From Endoryza foliicola (lineage in GTDB: Bacteria; Bacteroidota; Bacteroidia; Chitinophagales; Chitinophagaceae): 64,000 nucleotides of DNA. The stretch lies in NCBI GenBank assembly GCA_965226965.1, contig OZ245715.1, positions 1,922,001 through 1,986,000 on the forward strand, given 5' to 3'. The first letter of the stretch is position 1; each line of letters starts with the position of its first letter. Shown piece by piece: positions 16,973 through 24,745 of this stretch. The notes beneath the pieces are model-generated. The model worked only from the letters and a program-made list of their open reading frames with translations. It had not been told where the DNA came from and made no database searches. A program made the position numbers and the translations under genes.

Positions 16973-17383
16973 TTAATTAATACGTTCAAATTTTTCAGTT
17001 CTACCCAACAAGCTAATACCGATATAGCCTTTCACATGTAAGTAAGATCCTTCCAACCACATTTTGCAGCTATATGTTTTACCGGACTTGGGATCATAGA
17101 TTTCTCCATCAATATACTCGTCGTCGTCAAATTTGAAATCAGTCAAGAAAGTCATACCTACAATTTCCCTTGATCTCAATTCGGGTTTGGGGTTTTTGGC
17201 ATCTTTTCTCGGGTTGGAACTCCAAATGATTTTTCCGTAGTACTTATTACCTTGTTTGAATATCTCAACCTTGCCATCTTTTTGAGGACTCCAATACGTG
17301 CCAATAATTTTGTCGGCTTGTGCACTGGTCTCTTTCGCTCCAAACAGCAATGCAGCAATCATAAAAAAGATCACTTTTTTCAT
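16973..17383 (-). CDS. DUF2147 secreted protein
   Basis: 136 residues with a signal peptide (MKKVIFFMIAALLFGAKETSAQA). The mature domain has the DUF2147 features: IIGTYWSPQKDGKVEIFKQG at the start, a YYGKIIWSSNP strand, then DGEIYDPKSGKTYSCKMWL and LHVKGYIGISLLGRTEKF at the end. This is a lipocalin-like small beta-barrel family found in the periplasm of many Gram-negative bacteria; ligands are not established. It is convergent with the transaldolase gene. Upstream lies about 1.1 kb of non-coding repeats. Confidence 0.9.
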   Translation of the reverse strand: MKKVIFFMIAALLFGAKETSAQADKIIGTYWSPQKDGKVEIFKQGNKYYGKIIWSSNPRKDAKNPKPELRSREIVGMTFLTDFKFDDDEYIDGEIYDPKSGKTYSCKMWLEGSYLHVKGYIGISLLGRTEKFERIN

Positions 17384-17785
17384 ATGATAGTAGTTGTTTC
17401 AACTTCAAAACAACTCAACTCAATTTTGGTTGAACAACTTCCAATCTTACCCAATCTCCTCGGTTACACCGGTTAACAAGCCGATATGTTGGATGAATAC
17501 TTGAAAGAAAGGCGATTACGCTATTTGGTGAATTTGATAGTTTGAAAATTAGTTAATTGAATACAAGAACGAGGTTGATTGAAAAAGAGAACAGCGCAAG
17601 TAGCTTGTTGGCAGAGCGGAGAGAGCGTAAGCTCGCGAAGCTTCATTCAAGCGTCAGCTTGCCTTTGAATTCAACTACATTGATGGCGCAAGCGTCAGCT
17701 TGTGCCAACATTGATATCCCATTTGGGACTATCATAGTTTAAAAATATGTTGATTAAAAAAAATGATGCGTATGAGAACTTTACG
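17384..17785. other. Non-coding stretch with short hairpin repeats
   Basis: No convincing gene is seen in these 402 bp. The palindromic 14-mer CAAGCGTCAGCTTG occurs twice (17648-17661 and 17689-17702). The second lies inside a longer hairpin, GGCGCAAGC / GCTTGTGCC. A related GAGC-GTAA-GCTC hairpin occurs near 17627-17638. They look like small dispersed palindromes rather than terminators, since no T-run follows. Confidence 0.6.
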
Positions 17786-18416
17786 AATTCTTTGCGTTCC
17801 GGCTGCTCCCCGCGCAGCGGCTTTGCGCCCTTAAGTAGAAGACTCTTCGAATTTCAGTCTGCCAAAAACTTAACTACCCTCAGCCTCTCCAACCTCCAAC
17901 CACCAATTCTTTGCGTTCCGGCTGCTCCCCGCGCAGCGGCTTTGCGCCCTTAAGTAGAAGACTCTTCGAATTTCAGTCTGCCAAAAACTTAACTACCCAC
18001 AACCTCTCCAACCTCCAACCACCAATTCTTTGCGTTCCGGCTGTTCCCGCTTCGCGGGATCTGAATACATTTAAACGCAAAGTTTTAGATATCTCCAGTG
18101 CAGCCGTCTGTATTCAGTTGGGCTTCGCTGGAAGGAGGCCTTCGGCCAGCGCGGTTGGCAGTCAGCTTGAGTTGGTATTATTCCGCCTTCGGCGGAAAGG
18201 AGCTATAATTAGAAAATGACACGAAAAAAAGCCTGAGTCCTCCGTGCCTTACTGTCTCCGTGGTTCAGTGTTCCCCGCGCAGCGGCCTTTGCGCCCTTAA
18301 GTTGAAGACTCTTCGAACTTCAGTATGTCAAAAACTTAACTAACCTCAGCCTCTCCAACCTCCAACCACCAAACCTTTGCGTTATGGCTGTTCCCCGCGC
18401 AGCGGCTCCGCACCTT
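17786..18416. repeat. 119-bp tandem repeat with degraded flanking copies
   Basis: Copy 1 is 17786-17904 and copy 2 is 17905-18023, identical except for about three bases near the end. A third copy starts at 18024 and breaks off at about 18046. A diverged copy occupies about 18270-18370 and the start of a fifth runs to about 18416. Each unit opens with AATTCTTTGCGTTCCGGCTG and contains CCCCGCGCAGCGGC. The interrupting segment (18046-18270) is full of perfect small hairpins with TTC loops such as CCCGC-TTC-GCGGG and CCGCC-TTC-GGCGG. Open frames crossing the array only repeat the same peptide in each copy and are not genes. Confidence 0.88.
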
Positions 18417-18420
18417 CAAT

Positions 18421-18449
18421 AAAAAAAGCCCGCTTCTTACGAAACGGGC
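18421..18449 (-). terminator. Intrinsic terminator of glnA
   Basis: Read on the minus strand: GCCCGTTTC, loop GTAA, GAAGCGGGC, then seven T (18421-18427 are A on the plus strand). It lies 31 bp past the glnA stop. Confidence 0.93.
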
Positions 18450-18480
18450 CTTTGTTGCTTGTCATGTCAGTGAACCAAGT

Positions 18481-20676
18481 TTATCTCAAGAAGAGCATTT
18501 CTCTGTACTTAGGCAACAACCAGAACTGATCGTCAACCAATAACTCAATCTTATCAACTGAGTAACGAATTGCATCGAAATAAGCATCTTTTACAGTAGC
18601 TTGATATGCAATTGCTTTCTCACGTGTATCGCTCAATGCATTCGCTGCTTTGCGAGCCTCAATCATTTTCTCAACCAAATCACTCACTTTAGCAACATGC
18701 TCAGAGATCTTGGTAAGAATTTGTTTTTGATTTGCTACAGCTGCTTCTCCCAAACCTAAATCAGTTAAAGATTTAACATTGGTAGCCAATACATTCATGT
18801 ATTTAACCGCAGAAGGAAGAATGTGACTAGTGCACAACTCACCCATAATACGAGCTTCGATCTGTACTTTCTTAATGTACTTCTCCAACTCAATTTCGTG
18901 ACGTGCTTCTAACTCAACATGTGTCAACACATTGTTTGACTCAAACAAATGCTTCGCTTTCTCCGTTACATAAGCATCCAATGCTAAAGGAGTAGTGCGA
19001 ACGTTTGGTAAACCTCTTTTTGCAGCTTCTTCATGCCACTCATCGCTATAACCATCGCCTTCAAACAATACTTTTTCGCTCGCAACAATGTACTCACGAA
19101 TAACATGCATGATCGCGATTTCTTTTTTCTCACCTTTCTCGATCAACGCATCAACGTCTTTCTTGAAGGTTTTCAAAGTTTCAGCCATGATGGTATTCAA
19201 GGCAGTCATCGCGTTCGCACAGTTTGCAGAAGAACCTACCGCACGGAACTCGAATTTATTACCGGTGAAGGCAAATGGTGAAGTACGGTTACGGTCGGTA
19301 TTATCCAACAACAACTCAGGAATACTTCTATGTAAGTCTAATTTCAAGATCGCTTCGTCTTGTTCGTCGAACTTGCCACCTACGCGTTGTTTAACATCGT
19401 TCAATACTTTCGTTAAGTACTGACCAATGAATACAGAGATGATCGCAGGAGGAGCTTCGTTCGCACCCAAACGGTGGTCGTTACCCGCAGAAGCAATAGA
19501 CGCTCTGAGGATATCTGAATAATCATGAACCGCTTTGATGGTGTTTACGAAGAAAGTAAGGAACATCAAGTTGGTCTTTGGCGTTTTACCGGGAGCCAAT
19601 AAGTTTACTCCGGTATCAGTTGCCATACTCCAGTTGTTGTGTTTACCACTACCGTTGATTCCGGCAAATGGTTTCTCATGAATCAACACGCGCAATTTGT
19701 GACGACGTGCAACGCGATCCATAATATCCATCAACAACGTGTTGTGGTCAACCGCTACACTCACTTCCTCAAAGATAGGAGCACACTCAAACTGTGCAGG
19801 CGCTACCTCGTTGTGACGTGTACGCAAAGGAATACCTAATTTATAGCTCTCTGTTTCAAAGTCTCTCATGAAAGCATACACTCTTTCTGGAATCGCTCCG
19901 AAATAGTGATCTTCCAATTGTTGACCTTTCGCAGGTGAATGTCCAAATACTGTTCTACCACTCATTACCAAGTCAGGACGTGCGTTGAAGAACGCTTCGT
20001 CAATTACGAAGTATTCTTGCTCCCAACCTAATGTAGCAGTGATCTTTGTTACGTTCTTGTCGAAATAGTTCGCTACTTCAACAGCAGACTTGTTCAAAGA
20101 TTCTAATGACTTCAACAATGGAGCTTTATAGTCCAATGTTTCGCCGGTATAAGAAACGAAGATGGTAGGAATACACAAGGTTTTACCATAACCAATCTCC
20201 ATGATAAATGCAGGTGAAGAAGGATCCCATGCAGTATAACCACGAGCTTCAAAAGTAGCACGGATACCACCACTTGGGAAAGAAGAAGCATCTGGCTCTT
20301 GTTGAATTAAAGCCGCACCGTCGAACTCCTCGATAGCTGTACCATCACTCTTCAAAGTAAAGAATGAATCGTGCTTCTCAGCCGAAGTTCCGGTTAAGGG
20401 TTGGAACCAGTGCGTGTAGTGTGTTACACCTTTGCTTTCAGCCCACTGACGGATACCCGCAGCAATCTGATTCGCAACAGCACGGTCAATTTTTTTACCA
20501 CCTCTGATTGATACCAAAAGGCTTTTATAAGCTTCGTCGCTCAAAAATTCACGGGCTGTCTTCAATGTAAATACATTCTCTCCGAAAATGCCGGTGATTT
20601 TTGCCGCTCCCTTAACTTCAACATCCTTCGATGTGCTCGAAAGATCGTTGATGGCTTTAAAACGTAAATTTTCCAT
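18481..20676 (-). CDS. glnA: Glutamine synthetase type III
   Basis: Makes glutamine from glutamate, ammonia and ATP. At 731 residues it is far longer than GSI (about 470) and matches GSIII (GlnN), the form typical of Bacteroidota. The N-terminus carries THYTHWFQPLTG and FPSGGIRATFEARGYTAWDP. The catalytic core has GWEQEYFVID, RTRHNEVAPAQFE, FAGINGSGKHNNWSM and an NRTSPFAFTGNKFEFRAVGS segment that binds ATP and glutamate. A long helical C-terminus includes ILPSAVKYMNVLATNV. It is monocistronic with a clear terminator. An 8-bp inverted repeat about 120 bp upstream of the start may be an operator. Confidence 0.97.
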   Translation of the reverse strand: MENLRFKAINDLSSTSKDVEVKGAAKITGIFGENVFTLKTAREFLSDEAYKSLLVSIRGGKKIDRAVANQIAAGIRQWAESKGVTHYTHWFQPLTGTSAEKHDSFFTLKSDGTAIEEFDGAALIQQEPDASSFPSGGIRATFEARGYTAWDPSSPAFIMEIGYGKTLCIPTIFVSYTGETLDYKAPLLKSLESLNKSAVEVANYFDKNVTKITATLGWEQEYFVIDEAFFNARPDLVMSGRTVFGHSPAKGQQLEDHYFGAIPERVYAFMRDFETESYKLGIPLRTRHNEVAPAQFECAPIFEEVSVAVDHNTLLMDIMDRVARRHKLRVLIHEKPFAGINGSGKHNNWSMATDTGVNLLAPGKTPKTNLMFLTFFVNTIKAVHDYSDILRASIASAGNDHRLGANEAPPAIISVFIGQYLTKVLNDVKQRVGGKFDEQDEAILKLDLHRSIPELLLDNTDRNRTSPFAFTGNKFEFRAVGSSANCANAMTALNTIMAETLKTFKKDVDALIEKGEKKEIAIMHVIREYIVASEKVLFEGDGYSDEWHEEAAKRGLPNVRTTPLALDAYVTEKAKHLFESNNVLTHVELEARHEIELEKYIKKVQIEARIMGELCTSHILPSAVKYMNVLATNVKSLTDLGLGEAAVANQKQILTKISEHVAKVSDLVEKMIEARKAANALSDTREKAIAYQATVKDAYFDAIRYSVDKIELLVDDQFWLLPKYREMLFLR

Positions 20677-20797
20677 TAGTTTTTAATTTTTCGTTCCCAC
20701 AAAGAAAAGAAGAAATAAATTAAAAAACGTTGAATATTTTCTAAATTTTCTATGTTTACGAGCGTTAGTGTGAATAAAATGGTGAAAATGCTAAATA

Positions 20798-20820
20798 TTT
20801 TGGGTGAAAATGACCCAAAA
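20798..20820. promoter_or_regulatory. Inverted repeat upstream of glnA
   Basis: TTTTGGGT (20798-20805), spacer GAAAATG, ACCCAAAA (20813-20820). It lies in the 174-bp gap between the glnA start and the end of the next minus-strand gene. No T-run follows on the minus strand, so an operator is as likely as a weak terminator. Confidence 0.4.
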
Positions 20821-20850
20821 ATTGGAAAAATATAAATATGTAAAAAAATA

Positions 20851-22095
20851 TTAATTTGTATTTCGGGGGCGAAACATTGCCAACCCAATCCAGAGATAGA
20901 AGAACACCATTCCGGGTACTATATACCGTACGATTGCACCGGGATAGGGTACCGTAAATCCAATAATTAAATACAAGCTAACGCTAAAGATTAAAAGCGA
21001 TCCAATAGCCGGTGACTTCGCAAGAGAGAGTAGTTGATGCCGGTATCGAAATACAGCAAACAATAACAAGAACCAAAATAACAGATGACTGCCACTGAAG
21101 AATAATTGAAGCGCTCCTTTGGCTTCCCAAGGGAAGGGTCTTAAAAAGCTATTTGAAAATGCTTGCGGCAATACTTTAATATAAGTGACCCAACTACCGT
21201 CTAATTGCCCCAAAGGAAGAATCGTTTTTCCATGCAACTGGCGATAGCTGTTCTGCAGCGATGCAATTTTAAGTGGAACAGAATAGGAGGGAGGAAGAAA
21301 GGAAGATAAAATAAACAGGGCTATCAAAGTTCCATACACCCAAACAGCCGTCCTTCCAATCAGTCGGTTCTTTCTTACAACGGAATACCAAACCAGAAGA
21401 GCCGGAGCCAATAGCACCATAATTTGTTGGCGGAATATCAATACTCCTACAATGCCCAATGCTAAATAGCAGAGGGATCGTTTTTTGAATTCAGTTAATA
21501 ATGAATCAAATGCATGTATTACCAACATCATGCATAAGAACAAGTAACCATCGCCACGTATTCCACTTAGCCAAAACGCGATCGGAGGAAAAAAACAGAG
21601 TAGTAGGAATGGCCACGGTCCTTGCACTTGAAAGCGCTTCCGCACCCATTTTAAAAAAATCAAGGCCGACCAAATCTGAATAAAATTGAACAAAACAGCA
21701 TTGATATAATAATTTCCCCCACTCACTATATGGAACAACCCCAAAGGCTTGGTAATAAAACTCCATTCCAGGTCTACTAAATAGTAGTACCAATTTTTAC
21801 CCCACCCTTCATACCGCTCAAATGCAGCTATTGGATTGAAAGGTTTGAAGAATCCAACCGGATCGGTTCTTAACAAATCGAATTCTTCAGCACCGCCTTT
21901 ATTAAAATACCAAGTATCGTCTCCCCCATAATAGTGCAAATAGATATATCCGTACAGGCACCCCAGTAAAATTTTGGAGAAATAACCTAACAGCAGCCAT
22001 TTCCAATGCAAGCCCGCAGAAAAACGCTTGTTTAAATAAACAAGGAAATAACTGAAAAGCCCCAGCGTTATTATGAAAATGATGATGGACTGCAC
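20851..22095 (-). CDS. Polytopic membrane protein, GT-C glycosyltransferase-like
   Basis: 414 residues with about ten hydrophobic segments spread over the whole length. After the first two helices comes YLHYYGGDDTWYFNKGG, an acidic loop motif like the DD/DxD site in the first large loop of GT-C glycosyltransferases that use polyprenyl-linked sugar donors. Other landmarks are WLSGIRGDGYLFLCMML and a final hydrophobic block ending before the basic FRPRNTN tail. I infer a role in surface glycan or lipid-linked sugar transfer from this and from the glycosyltransferase genes next door. The exact family is not recognised. It is divergent from the GT4 gene. Confidence 0.7.
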   Translation of the reverse strand: MQSIIIFIITLGLFSYFLVYLNKRFSAGLHWKWLLLGYFSKILLGCLYGYIYLHYYGGDDTWYFNKGGAEEFDLLRTDPVGFFKPFNPIAAFERYEGWGKNWYYYLVDLEWSFITKPLGLFHIVSGGNYYINAVLFNFIQIWSALIFLKWVRKRFQVQGPWPFLLLCFFPPIAFWLSGIRGDGYLFLCMMLVIHAFDSLLTEFKKRSLCYLALGIVGVLIFRQQIMVLLAPALLVWYSVVRKNRLIGRTAVWVYGTLIALFILSSFLPPSYSVPLKIASLQNSYRQLHGKTILPLGQLDGSWVTYIKVLPQAFSNSFLRPFPWEAKGALQLFFSGSHLLFWFLLLFAVFRYRHQLLSLAKSPAIGSLLIFSVSLYLIIGFTVPYPGAIVRYIVPGMVFFYLWIGLAMFRPRNTN

Positions 22096-22149
22096 AACGC
22101 TGAAAGTTATTCATTTTTAATGAATTGTTCCCTACTTATAAAGTAATTG

Positions 22150-22157
22150 TATCTTTG
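22150..22157 (+). promoter_or_regulatory. Candidate -7 element TATCTTTG of the GT4 gene
   Basis: TATCTTTG fits TAnnTTTG and ends 6 nt before the ATG at 22164. The predicted transcript start is about 22161, so the mRNA would have at most a few untranslated bases. Confidence 0.5.
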
Positions 22158-22163
22158 TTTTGC

Positions 22164-23309
22164 ATGGATTTCACCCCCTCTACATACAAACGGATCGCCT
22201 TCGTTTCCAATAACGCTTGGTCGGTTTACAATTTTAGATGGGATGTAATTCAATACCTGATCAAGAATCAATTTGAGGTGTTGGTAATAGCCCCCGACGA
22301 TGATTTTTCTCAACGACTCACCGATATTGGGTGCCAATTTATTCCCATTCATTTTGATAATAAGGCGGCCAACCCACTTGCCGATATTCGCTTTTACCTT
22401 GAATTGAAACAACTCTACAAAAAATGGAAGCCCGATTTCATTTTTCATTATGTGGTAAAACCCAATATCTACGGTTCATTGGCCGCTGCTTCTCTTGGAA
22501 TTCCTTCGGTTGCGGTAGTTACTGGATTGGGATATGCCTTCGCAAAGAAGAATTGGTTGAATACAGTTGTCAAAAATCTTTACAAATTCGGCTTGAAGAA
22601 GACCCGTGAAGTATGGTTCTTAAACAACGACGACGCCCGCATTTTTATCATTGAAAAATTGATTCCCATTGAAAAGGCCAAAGTATTGCCCGGTGAAGGC
22701 GTAAATACAAATTTCTTTAAACAGGGATCGCTACCACATACAAAGAAAAAGCAGCCCTTTACTTTTCTGATGAGCACTCGTTTGCTACGAAGCAAAGGAA
22801 TTGCTATATATGCTGATGCTGCTAGAATTTTGAAGAATAAAAACTATGATTTCAACTGTGTACTGATTGGCTTTTTTGAGAAAAACCATCCCGATTCTAT
22901 TCATCAAGAAGAACTGGACAAATGGCAAAAAGAAGGACTGCTAAAATATGAGGGCTATACAGATCATGTAAAGTCGTTTTTAGAAAAAGCAGATTGTTTT
23001 GTTTTTCCATCGTTCTACAACGAAGGAGTGCCCAGATCTTTGATGGAAGCAGCTTCTATGGAACTGCCCATTATCACCGCTCAAAACAGAGGGTCAAAAG
23101 AAGTGGTACAACATGAACTCAATGGCTTTATCTGCAATAGCAATGATCCATTCGACCTTGCCGATAAAATGGAACGCATGCTCAATTTGCCTGAATCAAC
23201 TTTATTAGAAATGGGAACCGCCGGACGTCAATTAGTAAAGCAAAAATTCGACGTGCGCCTTATCATACAAGAATACCTTCGCACCCTCAACAAAGAATGG
23301 ATCGATTAA
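22164..23309 (+). CDS. Glycosyltransferase family 4 protein
   Basis: 381 residues from ATG 22164 (MDFTPSTYKRIAFVSNNAWS). It is a GT-B fold retaining glycosyltransferase. The N-terminal half has VSNNAWSVYNFRWDVIQYL and IFHYVVKPNIYGSLAAASLG. The C-terminal half has TFLMSTRLLRSKGIAIYADA, then KADCFVFPSFYNEGVPRSLM with the EX7E-type acidic motif that binds the nucleotide sugar, and ELPIITAQNRGSKEVV. Similar enzymes add sugars to undecaprenyl-linked O-antigen or capsule precursors. The donor and acceptor are unknown. The promoter element is just upstream. Confidence 0.92.
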   Translation: MDFTPSTYKRIAFVSNNAWSVYNFRWDVIQYLIKNQFEVLVIAPDDDFSQRLTDIGCQFIPIHFDNKAANPLADIRFYLELKQLYKKWKPDFIFHYVVKPNIYGSLAAASLGIPSVAVVTGLGYAFAKKNWLNTVVKNLYKFGLKKTREVWFLNNDDARIFIIEKLIPIEKAKVLPGEGVNTNFFKQGSLPHTKKKQPFTFLMSTRLLRSKGIAIYADAARILKNKNYDFNCVLIGFFEKNHPDSIHQEELDKWQKEGLLKYEGYTDHVKSFLEKADCFVFPSFYNEGVPRSLMEAASMELPIITAQNRGSKEVVQHELNGFICNSNDPFDLADKMERMLNLPESTLLEMGTAGRQLVKQKFDVRLIIQEYLRTLNKEWID

Positions 23310-23740
23310 ATTGACTGTCATTACCGCCAAGAGCGCGGAGATTTCGCGAAGTTTTTTTGAATCCTAGAATACTCAGCCTCTAATCTGTGCAAATCTGTCA
23401 TAATTTGTGCGAATCCGTGGTCAAAAAAATATTCTCCGTAAACTTAGGAGAGCGCAAAGATTTCGCGAAGTAGTCTTTTTTTTATCGCGGCGGCGCAGCG
23501 AACGCAGCGTTATCGCAGCGTTCGCAGTTTCTTCGTATTTCCTCCCTCCTTATTTTCACCACAGATAGCTCTCAGATTAGTACAGATTTCCACAGATTAG
23601 CACCTAATATTCAATCAACCTGACTGCCGGCTGTTCCATTATTAATTATTACTTATTAATTATTAATTACTTCCGGCTGTTCAATTATGAATTATTAATT
23701 AAAAATTATTAATTAATAATTGCCATCCTCGTTCCTGTAT
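23310..23740. repeat. Non-coding gap built of dispersed mosaic repeat blocks
   Basis: No gene is seen in 431 bp. Recognisable pieces are TTTCGCGAAG doublets (about 23341 and 23470), a phrase of AATCTGTGCAAATCTGT type (about 23381-23425), GCAGCG-rich units (about 23485-23530), a CCACAGAT...CAGATTAG segment (about 23558-23600), AATATTCAATCAACCTGAC (23606-23624, exact copy of 10065-10083), CCGGCTGTT units at 23627 and 23672, and TTATTAATTA blocks (23637-23722). The A/T blocks lie about 20 bp before the end of the convergent gene. Confidence 0.75.
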
Positions 23741-24655
23741 TCAAAACTTCACCTCCGGAAACACCTGCTCAATAAATTCCAACACCCCACTTTTTCGAAT
23801 TTGTAAATCCCAGGTCCAATCGCGCAGATCAGGATAGTCATATTCAAATTGATTCAAAACTTCCCAATCCAAATTGCTCAAATCCTCATTCAAGTAAAAA
23901 TAACGCCCGCCTTCTGTAGCTTCAAACTGCTTGACCCAAGGATATGAAGTTGTAATGATCGGTATTCTACAAGTACAATACTCCAATAGCTTTGTGGAGG
24001 TCTGTTGATTGAAAGGCGCTAAATTGGGAATATAGTTAAGTGCAAAGCGCGACTTTAAAATAGCCATCCGAACCTGCTCTTTGTCAACCGGTCCCTTGAA
24101 CTGAATATTCGAATAGCTGCTGTACTTTGATTGAAGGTCCTCGTAATGTTGACTTACCACTAATAGGCTCCGATCTCTCAATTCCTTGGTGAACTTTTCA
24201 AGCAAGGGCTCCAAATTTCTATTCGGGTCCACACTTCCAATATAAATGAAGTCAAACTCTTTTTGAAAGTGAACCGGACTTAACAGCCAATTGCTTGGAA
24301 TACCCACTTCTCTGAAACCATAGGAAATAGAATCTCTGAAATTGAAGCAATTCTTCACATATTCGTTCTGGAATAACCTAAAATCGGGTTGTGTATTAAA
24401 AAAACTCTTAATCCAATTCTTATAACCGGCAAAGGGGGGAACCGATGCCGAAGCGTATTCGTGAATCTTATAGATGCCCTCTCGCGGCTTTGACAGGTCT
24501 TTTCCCATGAAATGCCATTCTATATGCCTGTGTACCAAGCCCAATTCATCGGGGCTCACTACCTCGGTTTGAATGCCAAACTGCGAAAAAAACTGTCGAT
24601 AGGCCGTAATTCCCGGCAAAAGCGCTTTTTTATTGTGAACAAATGCAATTGTCAT
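23741..24655 (-). CDS. Glycosyltransferase-like protein (GT-B)
   Basis: 304 residues from ATG 24655 (MTIAFVHNKKALLPGITAYR); an earlier GTG at 24877 would lie inside purL and is rejected. The layout is that of a GT-B enzyme: an N-terminal domain with YRQFFSQFGIQTEVVSPDEL, a middle segment FDFIYIGSVDPNRNLEPLLE, and the C-terminal nucleotide-sugar region FNQQTSTKLLEYCTCRIPII followed by TTSYPWVKQFEATEGG. Donor and acceptor are unknown. It is divergent from purL, with start codons 90 bp apart. Confidence 0.78.
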   Translation of the reverse strand: MTIAFVHNKKALLPGITAYRQFFSQFGIQTEVVSPDELGLVHRHIEWHFMGKDLSKPREGIYKIHEYASASVPPFAGYKNWIKSFFNTQPDFRLFQNEYVKNCFNFRDSISYGFREVGIPSNWLLSPVHFQKEFDFIYIGSVDPNRNLEPLLEKFTKELRDRSLLVVSQHYEDLQSKYSSYSNIQFKGPVDKEQVRMAILKSRFALNYIPNLAPFNQQTSTKLLEYCTCRIPIITTSYPWVKQFEATEGGRYFYLNEDLSNLDWEVLNQFEYDYPDLRDWTWDLQIRKSGVLEFIEQVFPEVKF

Positions 24656-24708
24656 AGTTGGTGATGCAAAGTGGGTAAATTTATAAAATAAGATTGCTTT
24701 TGGCTTCG

Positions 24709-24716
24709 TACTTTTG
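24709..24716 (+). promoter_or_regulatory. Candidate -7 element TACTTTTG of purL
   Basis: Matches TAnnTTTG; predicted start about 24720 and leader of about 25 nt before the ATG at 24746. No matching -33 TTTG was found. Confidence 0.45.
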
Positions 24717-24745
24717 CGCTTTCTTTTACAGGCACAAATAAAATC

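Noticed and set aside
17747..18219. Two overlapping open frames of 68 and 102 codons
   Set aside because: They run across the 119-bp repeat and contain the same peptide in each copy; the start and end differ only by where the repeat breaks. No signal or domain is present.
17786..18416. Possible CRISPR array
   Set aside because: The repeat period is 119 bp with near-identical full-length copies and no unique spacers; no cas genes are in the window.
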